Part shown: positions 1 to 5,203 of the stretch, in pieces | Position numbering within the stretch: the first letter of the stretch is position 1 | How the letters are laid out: each line of letters starts with the position of its first letter | Origin: Planctomycetaceae bacterium | GTDB taxonomy: Bacteria > Planctomycetota > Planctomycetia > Pirellulales > Thermoguttaceae | Length of the DNA stretch: 5,904 bases | Assembly (NCBI GenBank): GCA_031283515.1 | Contig: JAITBS010000548.1 | Location: 1-5,904, forward strand | Direction of reading: 5' to 3' | Program-made: the position numbers and the translations under genes | Notes under the pieces: generated by a model | Told to the model about the DNA's origin: nothing | Database searches by the model: none | Seen by the model: the letters and a program-made list of their open reading frames with translations, nothing else

Positions 1-42
1 TGTTTAAATTTTCAATACATCTTTATTTTAAGGAGAATTAAG

Positions 43-1152
43 ATGAAAATCAGATTTTTTCGCGGATTTACGTTAGTCGAATTACTTGTAGTGATTGCGA
101 TTATCGGTGTGTTAATTGCATTACTGTTACCGGCTGTCCAAGCAGCTCGCGAGGCTGCAAGACGAATGCAGTGTTCTAACCACTTGAAACAGATGGGAAT
201 TGCGGTTCACAACTTCCATGATACAAGGAATGGTTTACCTCCATGTACATTGGGAAATGGACGTATTTCTATTCTGCCTCTGTTGTACCCGTACATCGAA
301 CAACAAAATTTGTACGACGTTATCGCAACAAGAGGTTTCGGCGAGATTTACAATCAAACATGGTGGACAAGCCTGGATGATGCCGGTCGTGCAGGTTTTG
401 GGTCTGTTCCGATTTACCGTTGTCCTTCGCGACGAGGTAGTGGTCCATTAGTTACAACCGAAAGTGTCAATACCACGAGTCAAGCCTTACCAGGTCCTGT
501 TACGGACTATTCGGCTGTATTATTGATGGATCGAAACATTTACGATACACAATTTTGGAACCACACAGGTACTGCTAGTGCTTTTGAACCGGATGCACAA
601 ATAAATGCAATGAAAGGGGCTTTTCGTGTACCTAACAGATTTCAGGATTCCTCATCGACGGTTGCTTTAACAAACACGATGATTGCCAATTGGTATCCGC
701 GCGATACAATGTCTCGTTGGGGTGACGGAACGAGCAATCAATTACTCTTCGGCGAAAAACATCTTCCGCCAAGTACAAAAGATCGGTGTAACCTTGATAC
801 CGGAACAAATTATCATTATACCGGAGATTGTAGTTACCTTAATTCCGGTCCCGGTTACGGAACTGCCGCATGGGGACGATCTTTTACAAAAAACGGTAAT
901 TTTACTGTTTCGGGAATGCTCAAGGGAGGAGCGGATGAATATCCACTCAAACGAGCAATGGACGATATTCCCAACACAACCGGAAATAATCAACCCATGC
1001 AGGCTTATAATTTCGGTAGTTACCATCCTGATGCCTGTTTGTTCGTGCTAGGTGATGGAAGTGTTCGGGCAATTTCTGTTACAACTCCGCCCTTTCCGTT
1101 TTTGGTCGGGCTTTCCTACGTTGATGATGGAAATACTATTAGTCTGCCGTAA
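43..1152 (+). CDS. DUF1559 family protein with type IV prepilin-like N-terminus
   Basis: A 369-residue protein of the planctomycete DUF1559 (SBP_bac_10-like) family. The N-terminus is a prepilin signal: short basic leader MKIRFFRG, a predicted cleavage after Gly8, Phe9 as the first mature residue and Glu13 as the conserved Glu+5. A hydrophobic helix follows (about 11-35), then the family's AAREAARR and CSNHLKQ blocks (35-50). Further family marks are RCPSR (126-130), the DGTSN..LFGEKH block (228-240) and a C-terminal H-x9-DG motif (His328, Asp338-Gly339). An AAGGAG ribosome site at 30-35 sits 7 nt before the ATG and fixes the start. The prepilin signal implies processing by a prepilin peptidase and location at the inner membrane or in a pseudopilus-like structure. 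The family's exact role is unknown and planctomycete genomes often hold many paralogues. It is complete at both ends; its promoter is not visible in the 42 nt upstream. Confidence 0.95.
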   Translation: MKIRFFRGFTLVELLVVIAIIGVLIALLLPAVQAAREAARRMQCSNHLKQMGIAVHNFHDTRNGLPPCTLGNGRISILPLLYPYIEQQNLYDVIATRGFGEIYNQTWWTSLDDAGRAGFGSVPIYRCPSRRGSGPLVTTESVNTTSQALPGPVTDYSAVLLMDRNIYDTQFWNHTGTASAFEPDAQINAMKGAFRVPNRFQDSSSTVALTNTMIANWYPRDTMSRWGDGTSNQLLFGEKHLPPSTKDRCNLDTGTNYHYTGDCSYLNSGPGYGTAAWGRSFTKNGNFTVSGMLKGGADEYPLKRAMDDIPNTTGNNQPMQAYNFGSYHPDACLFVLGDGSVRAISVTTPPFPFLVGLSYVDDGNTISLP

Positions 1153-1177
1153 ATTTTTAAGGCTCTTACAATATTTG

Positions 1178-1408
1178 TAATATATCAGTGGAATTATTTT
1201 ATTATTTTTTTCTCTTCCTCTTCGTCCTGAAAGGACAGTGGTGAGTTGATAGTTGAGAGTGGATAGTTGATAGTGTCGCAAGCGGAAGTATTACCGTTTT
1301 GGTAATAATCCGCTTGCGAACTATCCACTATCAACTCTCCACTATCCACTATTCCATCGCCCTTTCAGGGCTACTTTGTTTATCTAAAAAAATTCCACTG
1401 ATAGATTA
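1178..1408. repeat. Element A: 230-nt imperfect inverted repeat with heptad arrays and small hairpins
   Basis: The two halves are inverted copies around a loop near 1296-1300. From the outside in: the ends at 1178-1195 and 1391-1408 match in 17 of 18 positions when one is inverted. Next come small perfect hairpins at 1224-1236 (arms GTCCT/AGGAC) and 1359-1371 (arms GCCCT/AGGGC). Inside them are four 7-nt units on each arm (1244-1271 and 1323-1350). The centre pairs CGCAAGCGG (1277-1285) with CCGCTTGCG (1310-1318) and continues to ATTACC/GGTAAT. Nothing in it looks protein-coding: on the + strand the heptads place stops in all frames. It fits a MITE-like or REP/BIME-like element, but no target-site duplication is clear. 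If transcribed, it would fold into a stem of about 100 bp. Confidence 0.85.
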
Positions 1409-1482
1409 CCACTAATATATTACGATTCAACAAAAAATTAATTGTTGTGCAAATTTGAACATAATAGTTATGACTACCCAAA

Positions 1483-1494
1483 GTATATCAGCGG
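1483..1494 (+). repeat. Solitary element end motif, left of rpiB
   Basis: GTATATCAGCGG at 1483-1494 is close to the left end of element A (TATATCAGTGG at 1181-1191), and a T-rich run follows it as in the elements. Its inverted partner, matching 11 of 12 positions, is at 2523-2534 on the other side of rpiB. The stretch 1409-1482 between element A and this motif is AT-rich and shows nothing I recognise. Confidence 0.55.
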
Positions 1495-1560
1495 AGATTT
1501 TTTTAGAACACGAACAACACGAAAGAGTCAAAACAAAAATTTCGTCTGTTTCGTATTCTC

Positions 1561-1596
1561 AAAAAAATCCTCTCTGAGTTCTCTGTGAACTCAGAG
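1561..1596 (-). terminator. Intrinsic terminator of rpiB
   Basis: A perfect 10-bp stem (1572-1581 with 1587-1596) has a 5-nt loop. Read on the minus strand it is followed after 4 nt by seven T residues (the A run at 1561-1567). It begins 28 nt past the rpiB stop, where a terminator is expected. The short gap between stem and T-tract makes it somewhat less than ideal. The flanking 1501-1560 (ACACGAA and TTTCGTCTGTTT-type words) is low-complexity and appears non-coding. Confidence 0.65.
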
Positions 1597-1623
1597 GTTA
1601 AAAATGTATTTTTAGAGATTCCC

Positions 1624-2088
1624 TTAACACATACCGAGTTGTTTTTCGATTTTTTCGATTTTTTCGATACGTTTTTCGTGGCGTCCGCCGTCGAAGGGAG
1701 AAGTGAGCCAAATTTCGATAATTCGGTGAATCGTGCCTTCGTCGAGCATGTCGCCGGAAAGACACAGAACATTCAAATCGTTGTGGCGGCGGCTCAGTTC
1801 GGCTGCCAGTTCGTCAATAATGGGAGCAGCACGAACGCCAACAAATTTGTTTGCCGTGATACACATCCCAATACCGGTTCCGCAAATCAAAATTCCGCGA
1901 TCAACCTCCTGACGACTTATCCGTTGCGCAACCTCCGACGCAATATCAGGATAATCAACCGGTTGTTTTTCCTCCAGCAAAGGACCAAATTCCAAAACAG
2001 TATGCCCTAACTGATGAAGAAACTCCGTGATTTTCGTACGTACCAAAATTCCGTGATGATCACTTCCAATCGCAATTTTTAAAGACAT
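1624..2088 (-). CDS. rpiB: Ribose-5-phosphate isomerase B
   Basis: A 154-residue RpiB/LacAB-family sugar-phosphate isomerase, which interconverts ribose 5-phosphate and ribulose 5-phosphate in the cytosolic pentose phosphate pathway (EC 5.3.1.6). Visible family marks are the N-terminal IAIGSDHHG with Asp10-His11-His12, DYP (45-47), and the active-site block ILICGTGIGM with Cys69 as the expected catalytic base. Also present are ANK (79-81), RHND with His102, and the C-terminal FDGGRH..R (132-140), whose arginines bind phosphate. The length is normal. The tail IEKIEKIEK is encoded by three perfect copies of a 9-bp unit. No Shine-Dalgarno lies before the ATG; the 5' leader is made of 7-nt repeats (2096-2130). 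A possible minus-strand promoter is TTGAGA at 2175-2180 with TAAACG at 2152-2157 (17-nt spacer), but the -10 is poor. The gene stands alone and is convergent with the DUF1559 gene. Confidence 0.96.
   Translation of the reverse strand: MSLKIAIGSDHHGILVRTKITEFLHQLGHTVLEFGPLLEEKQPVDYPDIASEVAQRISRQEVDRGILICGTGIGMCITANKFVGVRAAPIIDELAAELSRRHNDLNVLCLSGDMLDEGTIHRIIEIWLTSPFDGGRHEKRIEKIEKIEKQLGMC
1642..1668 (-). repeat. 9-bp x 3 tandem repeat inside the rpiB 3' end
   Basis: Three perfect copies of TTTTTCGAT (+ strand) encode the Ile-Glu-Lys triplets at residues 141-149 of RpiB. The unit length keeps frame, so copy-number change would only alter the tail length. Confidence 0.8.
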
Positions 2089-2095
2089 ATTAAAT

Positions 2096-2143
2096 AGTTA
2101 ATAGTGAATAGTTATTAGTGAATAGTTTTAGTGTCGCATACGG
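2096..2143 (+). repeat. Heptanucleotide repeat array with terminal GTGTCGCA tag
   Basis: Five consecutive 7-nt units (AGTTAAT, AGTGAAT, AGTTATT, AGTGAAT, AGTTTTA) at 2096-2130 are followed directly by GTGTCGCATACGG (2131-2143). The left arm of element A has the same plan: four heptads and then GTGTCGCAAGCGG at 1273-1285. This copy has no matching right arm, so it looks like half of an A-type centre. It covers the 5' leader of rpiB, ending 7 nt from its start codon. The form recalls the short tandemly repeated heptamers described in cyanobacteria; that is analogy only. Confidence 0.8.
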
Positions 2144-2220
2144 ATTAAAAACGTTTATTGAAATTGAATAAAATTCTCAAGTCTTTTGTTTGTTCTCTTT
2201 TCGTCTGTTTTGGTAATTTT

Positions 2221-2498
2221 TCTGTGAAATTTTTGTTTTTCGATTTTCACCCCGACAGGGGTGCGATTTTCATAACCGCAGGTCATCGACCTGCGGATGG
2301 ATACCATCAACATCACTCTGTCTGAAAGACAGAATTTTAAGAATCCTAGTTTGTACGATTCGGCTCGTTTAGTTTCGCCTTTCAGGCGATGTTGAGATGA
2401 AGTATTGACCGTAGGTCGCGCTTCGCTTGACCTACGGTTATGAAAATTCCACCCCTTCGGGGTGAAGAAGAAAAAATAATAATTCCACTGATAGATTA
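2221..2498. repeat. Element B: palindromic mosaic of six small hairpins
   Basis: Six near-perfect hairpins are arranged almost symmetrically. They are 2248-2263 (CACCCC/GGGGTG), 2276-2296 (CCGCAGGTC/GACCTGCGG), 2317-2333 (TCTGTCT/AGACAGA), 2375-2389 (TCGCCT/AGGCGA), 2408-2438 (ACCGTAGGTC/GACCTACGGT) and 2450-2464 (CACCCC/GGGGTG). The right three are inverted counterparts of the left three, about an axis near 2354, including the linkers ATTTTCATAACCG and AACATC. The right end 2481-2498 is identical over 18 nt to the right end of element A (1391-1408). The left half recurs as element C. I see no coding potential. The form resembles REP/BIME elements moved in trans by RAYT transposases, which is an inference. 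Confidence 0.85.
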
Positions 2499-2522
2499 AA
2501 TTATTTGTAATTTGTATTTTTT

Positions 2523-2534
2523 CCGCTGATTTAC
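2523..2534 (-). repeat. Solitary element end motif, right of rpiB
   Basis: CCGCTGATTTAC reads, inverted, as GTAAATCAGCGG and pairs with the motif at 1483-1494 (11 of 12). A T-rich run lies on its inner side, as in the element ends. Together the two bracket rpiB and element B. Confidence 0.5.
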
Positions 2535-2635
2535 CGTTTTCGTTTACGGTAAGCCCAATGAAAACGCATCGGGTTGTAACTCTTTCAAATGAAAGGACCT
2601 TGGTTCGTTGTAATTAAAATCGTAATTTAAAGGAG
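2531..2635 (+). promoter_or_regulatory. Structured 5' leader of rplT
   Basis: Three hairpins sit in a row before rplT: 2531-2552 (TTACCGT/ACGGTAA), 2554-2573 (CCCAATG/CATCGGG with one mismatch) and 2582-2595 (CTTTC/GAAAG). A strong AAGGAG ribosome site follows at 2630-2635. L20 operons in Escherichia coli and Bacillus subtilis are autoregulated by L20 binding leader RNA, so a regulatory leader is plausible here. I cannot match this sequence to a described L20 leader. It also contains a 19-codon reading frame (2558-2617) starting MKTHR, discussed in the findings. Confidence 0.4.
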
Positions 2636-2641
2636 AAAAAA

Positions 2642-3001
2642 ATGAGAACACAACGCGGTGCTGCCAGAAGGCAGTCGAAACGCCGACTTTTTCGACGAGC
2701 TAAAGGTTTTCGCGGCGGACGCGGTAAATTGCTTCGAACAGTTAAAGAAACAATTGTTCGTGCCGATTGTTACGCCACCCGTGATCGCCGAGTTCGTAAA
2801 CGTGAATTTCGCGCCCTGTGGATCACCCGAATTAACGCCGCAACCCGTAACTTCGGACTTCGGTATAGCGAATTTATTGCCGGTTTGAAAAAAGCTCAGA
2901 TCAGTTTAGACCGAAAAACACTTGCCGAAATGGCAGTCAATGATACTGCGGCATTTGCTAAGGTAGTTGAAATTGTTCGAGTTGCTTTGGGAAAAACCTA
3001 A
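2642..3001 (+). CDS. rplT: Large-subunit ribosomal protein bL20
   Basis: A 119-residue bL20, essential for early assembly of the 50S subunit, where it binds 23S rRNA. The basic N-terminal extension (residues 1-35, with KGFRGGRGKL at 21-30) and the family signature around RDRRVRKREFRALWITR (47-63) followed by INAA are intact. The C-terminal globular part has GLRYSEFIAGLKKA (72-85) and the LDRK (89-92) segment. Length is normal for the family (about 115-120). The start is fixed by AAGGAG at 2630-2635, 6 nt before the ATG. In most bacteria rplT follows infC and rpmI; neither lies upstream here, only repeats and a structured leader, so it is probably expressed as a single-gene unit. It ends in a strong terminator at 3029-3063. 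Confidence 0.98.
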   Translation: MRTQRGAARRQSKRRLFRRAKGFRGGRGKLLRTVKETIVRADCYATRDRRVRKREFRALWITRINAATRNFGLRYSEFIAGLKKAQISLDRKTLAEMAVNDTAAFAKVVEIVRVALGKT

Positions 3002-3028
3002 CCCTATCAATCAATATAACTTCAAGAG

Positions 3029-3063
3029 AGTGAAGGGGTTTAGTGTAATTCCTTCACTTTTTT
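3029..3063 (+). terminator. Intrinsic terminator of rplT
   Basis: AGTGAAGG (3029-3036) pairs with CCTTCACT (3051-3058), extended by G-U pairs, and a run of six T residues follows immediately (3058-3063). It starts 28 nt after the rplT stop. The T-tract lies only on the + side, so it serves rplT and not the convergent gene. Confidence 0.85.
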
Positions 3064-3078
3064 GATTTTATCCCTTGC

Positions 3079-3420
3079 TCACACGACACGGTACGAAGAT
3101 TCAAATCTTTCAGGACTGATCTGGTTCAAAAGAATTCGAACAACAATTCGGCGTACCACAACAGAAAGATAAGTTGTTAAACTACTTCGTTCACGGAAAT
3201 TACGTAATAAACGATAGTTATCATGTCCCAGTGCAGCAAAAACATTTTCACAAAGCCGGTTTCGATCTTCAAGACACAATTGAATATCCCGTGTTGAAAC
3301 GGTCGCATCAATAACGTGTAAAACAAGACCAAGAAACCGATCAACAAAATCTTCCCATGCCCTATTTTTTTTATTGAGGCATCGGGTTAATAATTCACGG
3401 TCTAATTCAGCAATTGACAT
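3079..3420 (-). CDS. Short sigma-70 family (ECF-like) protein, region 2 only
   Basis: A 113-residue protein resembling sigma region 2. AWEDFVDRFLGLVLHVI (21-37) matches region 2.1. EDRNRLCENVFAAL (51-64) with RNFRERSSLTTYLSVVVRRIVV (73-94) matches regions 2.2-2.4, which bind core RNA polymerase and the -10 element. No region 4 (-35 recognition) is present; the protein ends about 18 residues after region 2.4. I recognise the AW.DFVDRFLGL and FR..SSL.TYL..V.RR pattern from planctomycete ECF-like sigma proteins, but I recall those as longer. It may therefore be a naturally reduced form or have lost its C-terminus. No Shine-Dalgarno precedes the ATG. It converges on rplT (stop to terminator 15 nt) and diverges from greA. 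Its target promoters, and whether it is an active sigma factor, cannot be told from sequence. Confidence 0.75.
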   Translation of the reverse strand: MSIAELDRELLTRCLNKKNRAWEDFVDRFLGLVLHVIDATVSTRDIQLCLEDRNRLCENVFAALGHDNYRLLRNFRERSSLTTYLSVVVRRIVVRILLNQISPERFESSYRVV

Positions 3421-3464
3421 TTTGAAGTTGTTTTTTAGGGTACAATCTCTTTACCTACAATAAC

Positions 3465-3491
3465 GTTATACCAAATATCAGACGGTTACAA
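3465..3491 (-). promoter_or_regulatory. Possible promoter of the sigma-like gene
   Basis: On the minus strand, TTGTAA (3486-3491) and TATAAC (3465-3470) are 15 nt apart, placing a start of transcription about 40 nt before the ATG at 3420. The spacer is shorter than the usual 17, so this is a weak call. Confidence 0.3.
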
Positions 3492-3508
3492 TGAAAATTC
3501 AAACCCGT

Positions 3509-3536
3509 TTGCGAACTTTGAAACATTTAGTATAAT
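3509..3536 (+). promoter_or_regulatory. Sigma-70-type promoter for greA-murB
   Basis: TTGCGA (3509-3514) and a perfect TATAAT (3531-3536) are separated by 16 nt. Transcription would begin near 3543, giving a leader of about 180 nt before the greA start. The leader has potential hairpins at 3562-3586 (TCAGTA/TACTGA) and 3611-3643 (TCACCCCAA/TTGAGGTGA, one mismatch). Neither has a T-tract, so these are not attenuators of the usual kind. Nothing else is recognised in 3421-3688. Confidence 0.55.
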
Positions 3537-3692
3537 CCGAATCATACCAATTGAGAGTGATTCAGTAAAGAGCAATTCTATACTGATTGAATGGAAACCA
3601 ATTAATTGAATCACCCCAAATGTCCGCAACCGGATTGAGGTGATATTGAAAATGAAATGTATTATCTTATCTGTTACAAAGTAATAAAATGA

Positions 3693-3714
3693 GACGGCGT
3701 AAACCGTCAGGAGG
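3693..3714 (+). promoter_or_regulatory. Hairpin abutting the greA Shine-Dalgarno
   Basis: GACGG (3693-3697) pairs with CCGTC (3704-3708), and the AGGAGG ribosome site (3709-3714) begins at the very next base. The site lies 10 nt before the ATG at 3725 and decides that start. The hairpin could affect ribosome access, but at 5 bp it is short. Confidence 0.5.
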
Positions 3715-3724
3715 TTTAGTTAAA

Positions 3725-4204
3725 ATGAGTTTAGATGTAATTCCCATGACCCGCGAAGGGTATAATAAAATCAAAGCAGAAGTAGAACGGCTCGAAAATG
3801 ATGAAATGCCGATTATTCTGGAACGGTTGGCGAATGCCCGTGCCGAAGGCGATCTCAAAGAAAATGCGGAATATCACGGTGCACGCGAAAGTCAAGGACT
3901 GTTGCAGGCACGAATCAATGAGTTGAAAGTTAAACTCAGCCGAGCCACCATTCTTGATCCTTCGGTAATGCCTCAGGATGAAATTCGGTTTGGAGCCAAA
4001 ATTAAGGTTCGTAAAACCGGTTCCAAAAAGGCAGAAGAATATACGCTCGTTGGTGCAGGAGAAGAAGATTATGATGCCGGAAAAATACTTGTAACAAGTC
4101 CGCTTGCTCAAGGTTTTCTTGGTAAGAAAAAAGGTGATGTTGTTAAAGTTCAAGTTCCGAACCGGTTATTGGAATTTACTGTTTTGGAAGTTAGTTACGA
4201 ATAA
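3725..4204 (+). CDS. greA: Transcription elongation factor GreA
   Basis: A 159-residue GreA. It enters the secondary channel of RNA polymerase and stimulates cleavage of backtracked RNA, rescuing stalled complexes. Residues 1-77 form the N-terminal coiled coil with the tip block EGDLKENAEYH (41-51); Asp43 and Glu46 correspond to the two catalytic acidic residues. Residues from about 80 form the C-terminal FKBP-like domain with SPLAQGFLGKKKGD (125-138). The length equals the family norm (158 in Escherichia coli). An in-frame ATG at 3689 would add 12 residues (MRRRKPSGGLVK), but that extension covers the hairpin and the AGGAGG site, so the start at 3725 is preferred. murB follows 5 nt after the stop, which indicates one transcript. 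Confidence 0.96.
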   Translation: MSLDVIPMTREGYNKIKAEVERLENDEMPIILERLANARAEGDLKENAEYHGARESQGLLQARINELKVKLSRATILDPSVMPQDEIRFGAKIKVRKTGSKKAEEYTLVGAGEEDYDAGKILVTSPLAQGFLGKKKGDVVKVQVPNRLLEFTVLEVSYE

Positions 4205-4209
4205 TTGCA

Positions 4210-5106
4210 ATGGATAAATTGGGTAATTCTGTTCGACAAGATATTTTTCCGGGAGCCCGGCGTGACGTTCCGTTGGCGATGTACACACGTTTACAATTGG
4301 GCGGTTTGGCGGAGTTTTTCGCGGAACCTGCGTCCGAATCCGATTTGGCTGCCTTATTGAAACAGAGCCGAATTAGTAAAATACCGGTTCATATTCTTGG
4401 AGCCGGTTCTAATCTTCTTGTATCGGAAACAGGAATTACGGGCTTGACGATTCGGCTTTCGAATCCTGCTTTTTGCGGAATAACTATTGAAGGGCAACAT
4501 GTTATTGCCGGAACCGGAGCTAAACTGGGACAAGTCATTACGCAATCTGTTTCACAAGGTTTGGGCGGAATTGAAGATTTGATTGGTATTCCGGGCAGTT
4601 TGGGCGGTTCTCTTCTTAACAACGCCGGAACTAATAGCGGTGATTTAGGGCAATGGGTAGAAAGTGTCAGAGTTGCCGATATTAATGGAGAGATTTCGGT
4701 CTTGTCAAAAAATGAGATTTCGTTTAGTTATCGTTCAAGCAGTTTAGACGATGTTGTGATTCTTTCGGCAACATTGCGGCTTGAAAAAGAGAATCCGGCA
4801 GAACTCACCAAACGAATGCAGAAGTTGTGGATCATTCGAAAAACACAGCAACCGGGCGGTGAATTGGCGTCTGTTTATGTTTTTAAGAATCCGGCAATCG
4901 GTACTTCGGCGAGTGATTTGATTGAACAGGCAGGGCTGAAAGGAACACGAATCGGCGGAGCGGTTGTCAGTGAGCGTAACGCTAATTTCATTATGGTTGA
5001 GCAGGAAGGAACAACAACGGATGTATTGCGGCTTATCCGGCTTATTCAGGAACAAGTTGAAATAGTTACGGAAACAAAACTTGAACTTTCGTTGGAAGTA
5101 TGGTAG
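4210..5106 (+). CDS. murB: UDP-N-acetylenolpyruvoylglucosamine reductase (MurB)
   Basis: A 298-residue MurB, the cytosolic FAD- and NADPH-dependent enzyme that reduces UDP-GlcNAc-enolpyruvate to UDP-MurNAc, the second step of peptidoglycan precursor synthesis (EC 1.3.1.98). FAD-domain blocks are LGGLAEFF (30-37), ILGAGSNLL (62-70) and GIEDLIGIPGSLGGSLLNNAGT (120-141). FSYRSS (172-177) carries the conserved active-site Tyr-Arg (174-175). The substrate domain has RKTQQP (210-215), FKNP (225-228), AGLKGTRIGGAVVSERNANF (241-260) and a final LEV with Glu296 as the likely catalytic Glu. The size and the absence of a long inserted loop suit the shorter type II form. One oddity: the residue three before the Lys of FKNP, normally Ser or Cys, is Tyr223. 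No Shine-Dalgarno precedes the ATG, so translation may be coupled to greA. Confidence 0.95.
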   Translation: MDKLGNSVRQDIFPGARRDVPLAMYTRLQLGGLAEFFAEPASESDLAALLKQSRISKIPVHILGAGSNLLVSETGITGLTIRLSNPAFCGITIEGQHVIAGTGAKLGQVITQSVSQGLGGIEDLIGIPGSLGGSLLNNAGTNSGDLGQWVESVRVADINGEISVLSKNEISFSYRSSSLDDVVILSATLRLEKENPAELTKRMQKLWIIRKTQQPGGELASVYVFKNPAIGTSASDLIEQAGLKGTRIGGAVVSERNANFIMVEQEGTTTDVLRLIRLIQEQVEIVTETKLELSLEVW

Positions 5107-5203
5107 ATATTGGTAAATAATGGAAGTATTGGTAATATTTTGTAACCGATAAGGGTTGTGTTTTTTTACTGTTATCGATCACGAACTTGGGGCTGTTAAG
5201 ATC

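Larger units (their letters stand above)
2089..2641. other. Non-coding stretch between rpiB and rplT
   Basis: These 553 nt hold, in order, the heptad array (2096-2143), an AT-rich segment with no recognised signal apart from a weak rpiB promoter candidate (2144-2220), element B (2221-2498), a solitary inverted end motif (2523-2534) and the structured rplT leader (2531-2635). No credible gene of normal size is present on either strand. Confidence 0.8.

Noticed and set aside
1166..1180. TTACAA/TTGTAA hairpin as terminator of the DUF1559 gene
   Set aside because: The stem is short and AT-rich with a 3-nt loop and no T-tract follows it.
1048..1281. Minus-strand reading frame giving a 77-residue peptide rich in YQLST-type residues
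   Set aside because: It is the translation of the open strand of the heptad repeat, overlaps the DUF1559 gene end, and has no ribosome site or recognisable domain.
1585..2010. Plus-strand 141-residue frame opposite rpiB
   Set aside because: It is a shadow of rpiB, whose family motifs and catalytic residues are unmistakable on the minus strand.
2221..2498. CRISPR array
   Set aside because: The hairpins differ from one another in sequence, are not regularly spaced direct repeats, and no cas gene is near.
2600..2628. TTGGTT and TAATTT as an rplT promoter with 17-nt spacing
   Set aside because: Each hexamer matches consensus at only three positions, and the start point would leave almost no leader before the ribosome site.
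3689..3724. Upstream ATG start for greA adding 12 residues
   Set aside because: The extension would translate through the AGGAGG site and its hairpin, and the start at 3725 gives the standard GreA length.
5156..5203. TTG start for the GNAT gene adding 16 residues
   Set aside because: Its purine-rich stretch directly abuts the codon with no spacing, and the added residues do not look like the family.
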